Assembly: GCF_019320115.1 (NCBI RefSeq)
Contig: NC_089598.1
Location: forward strand, 27,137,491 to 27,201,490
Source: Miscanthus floridulus
Lineage: Eukaryota; Streptophyta; Magnoliopsida; Poales; Poaceae
Reading direction: 5' to 3'
DNA: 64,000 nucleotides
This document shows, piece by piece, positions 44,282 through 54,840 of the stretch; positions within the stretch are counted from its first letter, which is position 1, and each line of letters begins with the position of its first letter. The notes below the pieces were generated by a model that had not been told where the DNA came from, ran no database searches, and worked only from the letters and a program-made list of their open reading frames with translations. The translations under genes were made by a program, and so were the position numbers.

Positions 44282-44824
44282 TGGAATTTGAAGATATACC
44301 CTTATTAATGACAATAAGACACCAGCTTATATGTACACCATTGAACAAGCTAGCTTTAGAGTACACTTTAAGTGACATGTAAATCATTCAAGCTAGAATA
44401 TCTCATGGAAAGGCCCTAATAATCAGTAGGAACTTAAGAGGTTTTTTATATTTAATCTAAGAAAATAGCAACATCATTCAAATTTTTTGATCTTCTAGTG
44501 TTGTTCTAAGCCAAACTTTTTTATAAAAAAGGGTCCCCTCGTTTTATTTACAAGAAAGTGTATCAGAGCATGCAAGTTCAAGCGTATTCTAAGTGTGCCT
44601 GCCATTATAAGCCAAATTATCTAAATTTGGTTAATTATTAAAGGAAACTATCAATATTATAATATTAAATTGATACTATTAGATTTTTCATGGGGAATAT
44701 TGTCATAATACACCTATTTGGTTTTATAAGTGTTAAATATTTTTCATAATTTGACTAAAATTTAGGATAATTTACCTTTAGTCTTCTTACAAGTCTACTA
44801 CCTCTGCGGGCCCTTGGCCTGGCC
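44282..44824. other. AT-rich intergenic DNA
   Basis: No gene seen. It contains (44387-44427) a 40-bp inverted copy of 42672-42712, sharing gattattagggcctttccat. Confidence 0.5.
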
Positions 44825-44832
44825 GCCCGGGG

Positions 44833-45971
44833 TAAAGATGTCAACGGGGACTCGATCCCCGATTCCCCGCGGGGAATTCTTCCATTAGAGGATGGGGATG
44901 GGGGGAAATTAATCTCCACGGGGAAATATTTGGTAGGAAGGCTGTCCCCGTCGGGGATGGCGGGGACGTGGATGGTTGCCTGGTCCCCGACCCCGATCCC
45001 CGCCAACCCGCCCCGCGAGGCCGCGAAGCACGCAGCAGGCGCCGGCCCATGTAAAGGCCCAGTCGCGGAGGTATATAACGCGTCATCCAAACCCTAACTC
45101 TCCAGCACCCCGCTCACGCCGCGCAGCTCCACGCCCGCCTCCTCGTCTCTGCTGGCGCGCGCCCTCCCTCACCCACACTTCACGGCGCTCTCCTCCCAGT
45201 CACTCCCCATCCGGTCACTCCCTCCCTCGGTCCCTCCCTCTTGCGCGCCCTCTCCCAGTCTCCCTCCCTCCAGCGCTCTCCTCCCTGCTCCCTCCCTCTT
45301 GCGCGCCCTCTCCTCCCTCCTTCATAGCGCCGTCCTCCCTCCGTAGCGGCGTCCTCTCTCCTCCCTCCGGCGCGAATCATGGCAGAGCGGCCCTCACAGT
45401 GCTCGATGGCGCAGATCCATGCCGAGGCCGAGTGGATCTATGGCAGGGCAACGCGGATCCAGGCCGGGCCCGGGCGGATCCTCGGTGTGGTGGCCCACCC
45501 GTGGCGGCATCGCGCGGGGCGGCACGGCCTCCCTCTCGCGGGTGCAGGCGGCGGCGTACCCCGACGGCGGATCCTCCCTCTCCCTCGAGCTCTGCAGCGG
45601 ATCTGGCCAAGGAGCACCTCTAGCGGCGGCGGATCCTCCCTCTCCCTTGAGCTCGGCGGCGGATCTGGCCGAGGAGCACCTCCAGCGGTGGCGGATCTGG
45701 CCGAGGAGCACCTCCAGCGGCTTCTCCAGGCGGATCTGCGACCGTGGTGGTCAGATCCGCGGGCGAGGTGGCCGCTCCTGGCCGCGTGCTCATCGATGGC
45801 GTCCACGACGGTGGCGGCGAGCGTGCTTCACGTGTTGCGGGGATGGGGATCCCCGTAGGGATTAAATCTTCGAGCGGGGACGGGGATGGGGAAGAAGTGC
45901 TCCCCATAAACCTTTACGGGGACGGGATGAGACATTAATCCCCGACGAGGAATTTTCTGTTGACATCTCGA
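44833..45971. mobile_element. Non-autonomous hAT-like element, 1139 bp, 8-bp TSD
   Basis: Inverted ends TAAAGATGTCAACGGGGA (44833) and tgttgacatctcga (to 45971) are flanked by identical 8-bp GCCCGGGG at 44825-44832 and 45972-45979, as in hAT elements. Sub-terminal regions are full of ccccg/cgggg strings in both orientations. The interior (45110-45830) is CT- then GC-rich, with tandem pieces: gcggatcctccctctccct occurs near 45568 and 45628, and gcggatctggccgaggagcacctcc near 45658 and 45694. No transposase. The overlapping Pro/Arg-rich frames are shadows of low-complexity GC sequence. Confidence 0.82.
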
Positions 45972-46200
45972 GCCCGGGGGAACGAACCTGATCAGCGTTA
46001 GGTTCGGCGGCCCACGTGAGATGGCAGCATGTCGCCGCAATAGTCACGACTCACGAGTTCTCGCCCAACTATCACCAAGGCTGGGCCTCCCCGAGCCCCT
46101 GGTTGTCTCGGCCCACGTGACCGTCACCGTCGCCGGCTCGCTAGCCTCTCTCCTCGTAGTCCAGTGAACCCAACGCGGTGCAGACCAAGCCCACCCCACT

Positions 46201-47385
46201 ATGGCGCTGCTCGCCGCCACCGCCGCCGCGGCGCGCCGCCTCGCCCGCCGCCATGACCTCATCCTCCTCCATCCCCGCCTGCTCACCACCACTCCCTCCA
46301 CACACCCTCTCCCTCCCGACCCGGATCCCACCACCCCCGCGCCGTGCCCCGTCCGCACTCCCCCGGACGAGCAGTTCGCGGCGTGGGTCACGCGGCTGCG
46401 CCCGGGCTTTACCGCGTCTGATCTCGCCGCGGCGATCACCGCCGAGGAGGACCCGGACCTCGCGCTCGCGCTCTTCCGCTGGGCCGCGCTGCGCCCGGGG
46501 TTCCGACACGCGCCCGAATCCTACCTCGCCGCGCTCACCGCGGCCTCGTCCGGCCGCCGCCCCGCCGCAGCGGAGGCCCTCGTCCACGACGTGTTCGCGG
46601 GGGCCTGCGCGCCCGACCTCCGGCTCTTCAACGCCTGCCTCCGCTTCTGCTGCGCGCGCCGCAGCCTGTTCCCGCTCGCCTTCGACATGTTCAACAAAAT
46701 GCGTGCCATGCCCGCCGCCGCAGGATGCCGCCCGGACGTCGAGACCTACACGCTCCTCCTCACCGCTGTCGTCCGCCGCGTGCGCCGCCCACCGGCGTCG
46801 ATGGTTTACCTCCATGCCGTCCGGTCCCTCTCCCGCCAGATGAAGGCCTCCGGCGTAGTTCCGGACACCTTCCTACTCAACCTCATCATCAAGGCCTACG
46901 CACGGTGTGTGGAGATAGACGAGGCGCTCAAGGTGTTCCGTGAAATGCCGCTGTACGGCTGTGAACCCAACGAGTTCACCTATGGCTATATTGTCAAGGC
47001 CATGTTTCAGAAGGGCAGGTCGGACAAGGGGATGGAGTATTTTGCAGAGATGAAGGAGAAGGGATTTGTGCCATCTGGAGGCGTGTACATGATCGCCGTG
47101 TCGGCATTGGCATTGGAATGGAGGTTTGAGGAATCAAGGCGGGTGCTACTGGATACGTTGGATTGCAGGAGGAAGCCAGATATGATCACCTACAGGACAT
47201 TGCTGGAGGAGCTGTGTCGGGCTGGACGGACAGAGGAGGCATTTGAGGTGCTAGAGGAGCTCAAAGGGAAGAAGGGAGGGGCATTGGATCAGAGGATGTA
47301 CTCAGAATTGCTCGATGGGCTGCACTGGATTTCCCAGCCTCATCAAAACAGCCAACCTGTCCTGGACAAGGGTTCTGATGATTAA
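46201..47385 (+). CDS. Pentatricopeptide repeat (PPR) protein, probably mitochondrial
   Basis: A single-exon, intact 394-residue frame. The N-terminus (MALLAATAAAARRLARRHDL) is rich in Ala/Arg without acidic residues, like a mitochondrial presequence. PPR-type helices follow: about residues 100-190 in looser form, then clear P-type repeats near 220-255 (VPDTFLLNLIIKAYARCVEI), 256-290 (EPNEFTYGYIVKAMFQKGRS), 291-325 and 325-360 (KPDMITYRTLLEELCRAGRT). PPR proteins bind organellar RNA. From memory it resembles the short P-class protein encoded by Arabidopsis At3g25210; not confirmed. The ATG at 46201 is the first in frame after an upstream GC-rich leader. GC-rich third positions in the 5' half fall off towards the 3' end, a grass gene feature. 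A hAT element ends 230 bp upstream. Confidence 0.9.
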   Translation: MALLAATAAAARRLARRHDLILLHPRLLTTTPSTHPLPPDPDPTTPAPCPVRTPPDEQFAAWVTRLRPGFTASDLAAAITAEEDPDLALALFRWAALRPGFRHAPESYLAALTAASSGRRPAAAEALVHDVFAGACAPDLRLFNACLRFCCARRSLFPLAFDMFNKMRAMPAAAGCRPDVETYTLLLTAVVRRVRRPPASMVYLHAVRSLSRQMKASGVVPDTFLLNLIIKAYARCVEIDEALKVFREMPLYGCEPNEFTYGYIVKAMFQKGRSDKGMEYFAEMKEKGFVPSGGVYMIAVSALALEWRFEESRRVLLDTLDCRRKPDMITYRTLLEELCRAGRTEEAFEVLEELKGKKGGALDQRMYSELLDGLHWISQPHQNSQPVLDKGSDD

Positions 47386-48540
47386 AAATGTTTGACATAT
47401 TGTCTTGTATTACTCTGGTGGTCATGGTCATCCAAAATCAAATGCATGGTTGGTTTTAGTTGAGAAGACTGGCTAGATCTGCTTGAAGATTTACGATGAA
47501 TTGACGCAGAGGAGCCACCCAACTCACATAAGCGCTTAGCATGATTGATGCACGGCTCAAGGTTCATAGAAGACCTGGAGAATACCTTACGGGAGGTGTG
47601 GCATCAAAATTCTTGCATTGTTGCCTTGTTGGCATGCGTCCACCGATGTGATTATACTACAAGTTGCGGTGACCACTGTCGGGATAGCAGCTCACTTTCA
47701 ATGGCAACATTTGAAGTAAATCCTGGTGCAGCCATTTGTTAAAATTATTCTAGGTATTATATGTGACATGGCTGCATAAAATTTCAGTGGTTTACACATG
47801 TTATATTTACTCATAAAGTGCAAAATTGGAATGGGTCTTATATGTTCCTTGGCGTTATGTTTCTCTTGTTTATGTGTTGGTAACTTGGTATTCAAAATAA
47901 AAAGTTTATAGCCTGGATGACTGATAGAAGGTAGTACATTAGTGCATATTCGAGACGTCGAGATGTTTATCTGTGTTTACCCATCACATAATGAATTAAA
48001 TGTTCAGCTCCAGCACATACATGTTCATTAGCAAAGGTATACACATCTCAAAAGATGACAACGCTGATCAAGCCCAGCCAATTGTCTTCTCAAAGTCTTA
48101 CCTGCTTGTCATCCCCTACTTCACCTGTAACCCATCTTCTCTTCTTGAGCAGCCCAAGACACTTCCTCCAGAACTGTGAGCTGCTACTAGTTGCAAACAA
48201 GCGAAAATGTTAGGGCGTGATTGATTTGATTCTGAGAAGAATCAGGGTCTCACTAACCTAGCTAAGCTCATGTAAAAGAGCCTTGTTTGGACAGAAGCGC
48301 ACACATGTCCTGGCTAGACTCAGCTGCTGTTCGGTTGGGCGTACGCCCATGATGAAATATAAGAAGAAAGATGAACATGCTTAGCAGTTCGACCATCGCG
48401 TAAGCGCCCTCGCTAGCCTGTGCGCCTGTGTGCGCCTGTGCCTGAGGAAACGAAGAAAAATCATGTTTTTTTGGGCAATGCTCTGTTTAGGGTGTTTGGA
48501 CGCCCCGTTCCCATCGGACGCATCAAACCATCCACCCAGA
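47386..48540 (+). other. PPR 3' region and intergenic DNA
   Basis: Immediately downstream is likely 3' UTR (to roughly 47900, ending near aataaaaag). A minus-strand stretch at 48105-48200 reads FWRKCLGLLKKRRWVTGEV with a GT-like donor but no start or second exon; it is not called. Nothing else is supported. Confidence 0.45.
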
Positions 48541-49420
48541 CAAAAAGCTCCGCTCGCTCCAGCCCGCGCGCCTCGCTTCCACAAGCGCCGCTCGCTCCCG
48601 CTCCCGTCGCGCGCCCTCGCTTGCGCAAATTCGCCCTGCGCCACTGTAGTGGATTGACGGCGCTGAGGCGCAGGACCACTCCACTGTCTTCGTCGCCAAG
48701 CTCTTTGACTGCGTCGGCCGTGTCCTTCCCCACTGCTGTCCTCGAGCCGCAGCGCCTAGGTAGGCCTGCTACAGACTCCACCATGGCGGGCGCCTCCATC
48801 CGACTGCCACGCCCGCCATCTGCTGTTGGGGCCGCCTTCACCGTGTCGGGTGTCGTCATCTGCTGTCGCGGCCGCCTCCACAGTGTCAGTTCGCCGTGCC
48901 ACCCACGCCATGCTGCGTTGAACAACGCGTGTTGCAAATGTATGTTCCAGGTGTTTCAGAGGTATGTTGTAAGTGTTTCGTACGGATAAGCGCCGCTCGC
49001 TCCCGCCTACGTCGTGCACCCTCGCCCGCGCAGATTCGCCCCACGCGCTGTAGTGGATCGACGACGCCGAGGCGCAGGGCCACTCCACCATCTTCGTCGC
49101 CAAGCTCTTCGGCCACGTCGGCCCTGTTCTTCCTCACCGCCGTCCTCGAGCTGCAGCGCCCAGGTAGGCCTACTACGGCTGACTCCACCGTGGCAGGGCG
49201 CCTCCATCCGACTGTCATGACCGCCTCCACCTCGTCGAGTGCCGTCATCTGCTGTCGCGGCCGTCTCCACCGCGTCGGGTGCTGTCATCTGCTGTTGCGG
49301 CCGCCTCCACCGCGTCACTTCACCGCGCCGCCCGCGCCATGTTGTGCTGAACAACGCGTGTTGCAAACGTATGTTCCAGATATTTCAGAGGTATGGTACA
49401 AGTGTTTCATACGGATGTTG
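48540..49420 (+). repeat. Two tandem copies of a LOB-domain gene fragment (class II LBD-like)
   Basis: Copy 1 (48643-48761) and copy 2 (49048-49163) are about 405 bp apart and align with similar flanks. In copy 2 the frames read WIDDAEAQGHSTIFVAKLFG and FLTAVLELQRP, with a frame change between, followed by gtaggcc, which looks like the intron donor. This resembles the middle of the LOB domain of class II LBD transcription factors as I recall it (WID-x2-EAQGHAT-x-FVAKFFGRAG). Both copies are followed by ccgcctccac repeats and tgttgcaaa strings. There is no complete gene: it is a captured fragment, duplicated inside a transposon-like unit. Confidence 0.6.
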
Positions 49421-49720
49421 CAAAGTAGATTAGGGTGTTGCATATGTTGCAATGGTTTGTACATGTATGTTGCAAGCGTCTGTTTCTAATGTTTCATCTG
49501 TTTTTTCAAACGTATGTTTCAAGTGTGTTTATCTGGACGTTGTATATGTTTCACACGTATGCTGCAAGTGTTTTATCTGGATGTTGCATATGTGTTTCAA
49601 TGATTTTAGTGTTTTTGCAAATATTTCAGACACATGTTTCAAGTGTTTCATCTGTCTTATTTTATATGTTGCAAGTATTACATCTTGATGTTTCGAAATT
49701 ATATCGAGTGTTGCACGTGG
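49340..49720 (+). repeat. Degenerate tgttgcaagtgtttcat repeat tract
   Basis: Variants of cgtatgttgcaagtgtttcatctggatgttgcatatg recur from 49351 to 49690 (and near 48930). This AT/GT-rich tract is common beside grass transposons; the element class is not certain. Confidence 0.6.
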
Positions 49721-49797
49721 GAAGCGAGATGGGGCACGCGCGAGTGGTTCCCGCGCGGGCACGTGGAGCAGGCGACGTTTAAGTGGCGCGGACCCTC

Positions 49798-51167
49798 TGA
49801 AGGAACCGTGACGCCTAAGAGGGGGGTGAATTAGGCAACTTAAAAACTTCAACTCTAAAACTATGGCTTCTTTTTCTAACTCTAGCAAAACCTATGTAAT
49901 AGATGAACTATCTAAATGTGCAACTACGATTTTGCTAGTGAGTTGCTATCTCTACCGCAAAACAAGTAATGTAAACAACGTAAATGCGGAAGCTAAAGAG
50001 TAAGGTAGAGATATGCAAACTCCCGTCGACGACTCCGGTATTTTTACCGAGGTATCGAGAAGCGCGCAAGCTTCCCCCTAGTCCTCGTTGGAGCCCCTCG
50101 CAAGAAATCCCTCACAAGGGCCAAGCTTCCGGTTGGGTAACTCCGTGGATAGCCTCGGGCCTTCCCGACGCGCAAGTGGGTCTCCGACGTGCCTTCCGGC
50201 AAGCCTCTCCCGGATGCTCCCCGCCGTCTTCACTATCAAGTTTCCGGCCGAAACGCCACGGGCCTTGTTCCCTCCGGTACATGGTGGCGGCCACACCACA
50301 AACTCGGTTGGTGTGATCTCGCAAGACTTCAAGCCCCTCCGATGTACAACACTTGTGCTCACAAGCACGGGGTAGCAGGAGGTATGCAAACCTCACTAAA
50401 CACTAGGCCTAACCCTAGAGCAAGCGCATAAGCGGTGGTCTAATCAACCTAAGCACTTCGCAAAGTACCTACGCTAATCACCTGATGAATCACTAAGCAC
50501 TATGTAAGTGGAGATCACTAGAATGGTGTATCAACACCCTTGGTATATTTCCTCAGCTCCACCACCCTCAAATGGTCGGTTGGGGGATCTATTTATAAGC
50601 TCCACTGAGAAAGTAGCCGTTGGGGTCGAACTCCCGCAATTCTGCTACTGACCGGACGCTGAATCGTCCTGACCGGACGCGTCTGATCGTCCCGACCGTT
50701 GAGCCGGCAATGTGCTGATCGGACGCTGGCCAGCGTCCGGTCACAGATTTGCCGCTCTAGAACCTTACTGTACTCGATCGGACGCTGTTGTCCTGCGTTC
50801 GGTCGGTTGCCGCCAGCGTTCGGTCCAGTGTCCGGTCGCCTGTCTGCCGAGCCACTTGCCCAGCGTCTGGTCTCTTGTCCAGCATCCGGTCACCACAGTG
50901 AGCTCATTTCTTCGCGATCTTGCATACAGCTTGGTTCCAATCTTTATGCTTGGACTTTGCTTGATCTCTTGGGTATTCTCTTGTGCTCCTAAGGTCTTGC
51001 TTGAGGTGTTGATCATCGAATCATCACGTCGCCTTCGTCCAAGTTATGTCTTGCACCCTATTGAACTACAAAACAAACACTTACAAATTCATTAGTCCAA
51101 TTTGGTTGTGTTAGTCATCAAACATCAAAATCCAAAGTAAATGGGCCTAGGGTCCATTTTCCTTACA
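49798..51167 (-). repeat. LTR (3' LTR of gag-only copy 2)
   Basis: 36 bp shorter than the other LTR; the difference equals two missing motif copies (24 and 12 bp) in the GCGTCCGG cluster at about 50645-50900. TATA box on the minus strand at 50590-50597. Confidence 0.93.
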
Positions 51168-52618
51168 ATCTCCCCCTTTTTGGTGATTGATGCCAACACG
51201 ACCAAAGCAAGCAAATAATAAGAATTTGAAAGTTAAAAACTACCTACTTGCTAGGATGCAATGCAAAGGGCAAGTTTATTTAATACTTAAAGATACTAAT
51301 TGAAATCATATATGATATTTAGGGATACCAATTGAAATCAATTATAAGATACCAATTAAAACTCAATGAAAGGTTATCTTGCCCTTGCAAAAATCCCCAT
51401 GTGACATTATGGATTCCTACAAATTTTACCATTACTTAGACTAATCCATAATCCACTTTCTTCCCTTTCTCGGACCATTGCCACTTGTAGACATCAACTT
51501 GATGCTTGTCTTTGGTCCTTCAAATTCTCCCCCTTTGGCAGCAAACACCGAAAAGGAAGACATTAGTAGCACAAGGGAGGGTCAAATTTCGTGATCCTTT
51601 TCCTCCCTTTCTCGGACCATTGCCACTTGTAGACATCAACTTGATGCTTGCCTTTGGTCCTTCAAATTCTCCCCCTTTGGCATCAAACACCGAAAAGGAA
51701 GACATTAGTAGCACAAGGGAGGGTCAAATTTCATGATCCTTTGTGTATAGAGTGAAATGGATCACAAAATTTGACTCTCACATTATATAGACTAAGCTCC
51801 CCCTAAATATATGCATACATATGGTAGAAAGCAAAGCATATGCATAATTAGCAATTTATTGTACAAGAGAGTTTAATCTATATAATGCATGGAGAAAGCA
51901 TATAAATATGAAATAAAAACAACATGATTATGTCAATTGAAGAATGATGCTTAACTCTGGAGACTCCAATTTCCTTACAATGAGACTACTACACATATGA
52001 TAGATTTGAAAAAATGATACCATTTGAAAAAGTGTTAGTCTCAAAGCATCCATGTTGTAGAATTACTCCCCCTAAATATGTGCACATAAATGTAGAATAC
52101 TTTGTAGAAATCATGCACATTGATTTTAGAATAAAAAATACCACTTGAAAGATGACACCTCATGAATATGAGAATCATTTTCAAAAAGATATCCGGGAGA
52201 GATTATCTACAATTTGGACTTTGGCACATATTAGATGAACAATAGTAAGATAAGCTATGTGTTGTGCTCCTAAACAATTTTAAACCATGTAGGAATGCTC
52301 CAAGGAATAAGGATGTAACCGAGCAAGCCTACCATATGAAATACCTAGTGTATGTATGACAAAAGATATAAGCATGCAAATGTAAACCTAGGCATGAAGA
52401 GTAACTAGATGCTTAAAGATACCAATTGTAGGAAAATCTAATTGCAAGATGTACCAATTAAAAAGTAATAACATCTAGTTACCTAATATGGGAAGGGGAA
52501 TTTGGGTCCATAGTATTCACTAACCCACTTGGCAATGATTTTGTCCATCATGATGCACCCCATGAAATGCACCCATACTTTGCCAAGTTTCCAAATTCTC
52601 CGAAGTCCGATAGACTTC
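51168..52618 (-). other. Non-coding region with multiple polypurine-tract motifs (gag-only copy 2)
   Basis: atctccccctttttggtgattgatg abuts the LTR; more ctccccct near 51526, 51668, 51799 and 52064. No gene. Confidence 0.75.
51472..51735. repeat. Tandem duplication, 132-bp unit, includes a polypurine motif
   Basis: tccctttctcggaccattgcc starts at 51472 and 51604; both copies run through aattctccccctttggca and gaagacattagtagcac to gggtcaaatttcRtgatcctt. Copy 1 of the element has this block once (about 9220-9350). Confidence 0.92.
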
Positions 52619-54789
52619 TCACTTCCCTTTCGGGATCCAAACCTTCTTGGTGCTCTTCATGTTTGAAATGGTTTTCTTTGGCACCCAAAAGCATTTGACC
52701 CCATTGTTGGCTTGCTTGTTCACCTTGATGGCCACCACCTTATCATTTTTCTTCTTTTTCAAGAGATAAGGTGTGGAGGCCTTCTTGTCCACCTTATTGG
52801 TGTAGGTGTTGGAGAGCTTGCTTGTTTGCTTTTTCTCCTGCTTCTTTGCTCCTCCCCCATTCTTCACCTTGCACTCATAGGACTTGTGATCTTCCTTGTG
52901 GCACACGTAACAAACCATGGTTTGTCCTTTATCAAGCTTCTTCACTCCCTTGACGATGTTATCTTGATGAAGTTGGGTTTGCTTCGCCTTGCCTTTCACT
53001 TGAGTCAAATCCTTGGTGAGGCGAGCTACTTCTTGCTTGAGTTGATCATTCTCCTTTGCAACCTCTTGTGTGCATGTATCTACAACAACTTTCTCAATAC
53101 AAACTTGGTTGCACAAAGGTGAGTCTAAACATAAATCATTACAAGAAGTAGAGGCATCCTTTTTAGACATGTTAAAGATAGAACTTTTCTTTTTAGATGC
53201 CTTGGTGGGGGTTGTGCTAATGGCTTCAAGATTGACAACTTTATTAGTTAGCTCATCACAATGTTTGCATATGGTTTCCATTTTAGCAAGCAAACTATTA
53301 TATGCTTCTTGTGAGCTAGCTAACTTTTCTTTTAATTTTTCATTTTTCTTTAAGAGTTGCTCATCATTGATTGTGCATGCATTTGTTGTTGCACTAGTCT
53401 CAAGTTTCTCAATTTTAGTAGATAGTTCAACATTGAGATTAGCAAAGTTCTCATATTGTTCAAGCAAGATTTTGTATACTTTTTGTGAACTATCTATCTT
53501 TTCTTTTAAATTTTTAAGCTTCTTTTATTGACTAATGTAAGCTTTAGCATAATTAAGATTTTCTTACACAAGTTCATGATAAGAAGGCATATCATCATCA
53601 CTATCACTCTCACTAGAGGAAGAGCTTTCGTTACCTCGTGCCATAAGGCACACACGAGAAGAGCTTGATGATGAGTGCTTGCGGCCTCGCCTCTTATGAT
53701 GGGGTTCTTCTTCACTTGAAGAATCATCCCATGATCTTATTGATGTAAGGGCTTGGTTCTTGCATGCCTTCTTCTTTGTCTTGGGTGTGGGTTTGTTTAG
53801 ACAAACTTCTATAAAGTGCCCTAACTCACCGTATTCATAGCATCCTCTTTCTTTGCTCCTTTCTTTGATTTGTAAAAATAAAATCTTGAATTTGGATGGG
53901 CACACCCTTGACATTGAGCCTTTGGATCATCTTCTCCACCTTGTTGACCACTTTGATTGATTCTACATCAAGATCGGAGGTGGAGGAGGAAGATTGATCA
54001 TCACTTGAATCTTCATCATCATCATCATCGTCCTCATCTTCTTCTTCATCTTCACTTGAGGAACTTGAGCTTGAGCTTATCTCAACTTGCTTGCCCTTCA
54101 TCTTCTTTGTCTCGCTACAAGCGAGAGCTTTGCCTTTGCTTGATGAAGAAGCTTCTTCTTGACTCATCTTACGTGACATTTCATATGCCACTAACTTGCC
54201 AATGGCTATGCTCGGGGTCATGTTGCTCAAGTCTTCCATGTTGTGAAGGACGGTGATGATGCTTGCATATTTCTTTTATGGTAGCACGGAGATGATCTTC
54301 CTCATGATGTCCGCATCATCTAGCTTTAATAATCCTATAGAATGGAGCTCATTGATAATTAGATTCAAACGAGAATACATATCATGAACAAGCTCATCAT
54401 CATTCATAGTAAAGGAATCATAGTTTTGCTTTGCTAGACAATGTTTTTGCTTACGGATATTGCTTGTGCTGTCATGGAGCTCTTGGAGTTTTAACCAAAT
54501 TTCGTATGCCATATTTAAGGTGAATACTTGGTTAAAAACATCCAAACTAAGTGATTCAAATAAGCAATTTTTAGCTCTAATATTGAAGTGCATTTCTTTT
54601 TCATCACTCTTTGTGGGTTTTTCGGGATTCTTGATGGGTTTCATCCCGTCATGAGTGACTCTCCATACACCCAAATCAACCGCCTCAAGGTAATAAGCCA
54701 TTTTAGCTTTATAGTATGGGAAGTTAGAACCGTCAAATTGCGGAGGCCAAGCGGTATCCATCCCAACCACTCTAAATAGCGTCGGCTCA
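52619..54789 (-). pseudogene. Sirevirus-like gag (gag-only copy 2)
   Basis: Minus strand: PPQFDGSNFPYYKAKM, VWRVTHDGMKPI, EIWLKLQELHDST (UBN2-like), NYDSFTMNDDELVHDMY, an acidic Ser/Asp-rich stretch, a first zinc knuckle changed to CYEYGELGHFIEVCL (one Cys is Tyr), a long coiled coil (53467-53000), a second finger CYVCHKEDHKSYEC and the end KKVWIPKGK-stop at 52619. A TAA replaces Gln before KKYASI (near 54275), where copy 1 still has Gln; frameshifts lie near 53835 and 53500. The two copies therefore carry different disabling changes. Confidence 0.87.
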
Positions 54790-54827
54790 ATGGCGGTTAA
54801 GCCAAAGGTCCAAAATGAGCCAACCAG

Positions 54828-54838
54828 CTCTGATACCA
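54828..54838 (-). other. Primer binding site, initiator Met tRNA type (gag-only copy 2)
   Basis: TGGTATCAGAG on the minus strand, two bases inside the 5' LTR. Confidence 0.88.
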
Positions 54839-54840
54839 AT

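Noticed and set aside
45394..45907. Overlapping ORFs on both strands up to 215 residues
   Set aside because: Low-complexity GC-rich interior of the hAT-like element; no codon-level signal and every frame is open.
46044..46815. Minus-strand ORFs of 131 and 224 residues
   Set aside because: Antisense shadows of the GC-rich PPR gene; composition is Arg/Gly/Glu-rich low complexity.
48105..48200. Possible minus-strand exon (FWRKCLGLLKKRRW)
   Set aside because: No start, no partner exon and no recognised domain; kept only as a note in the intergenic entry.
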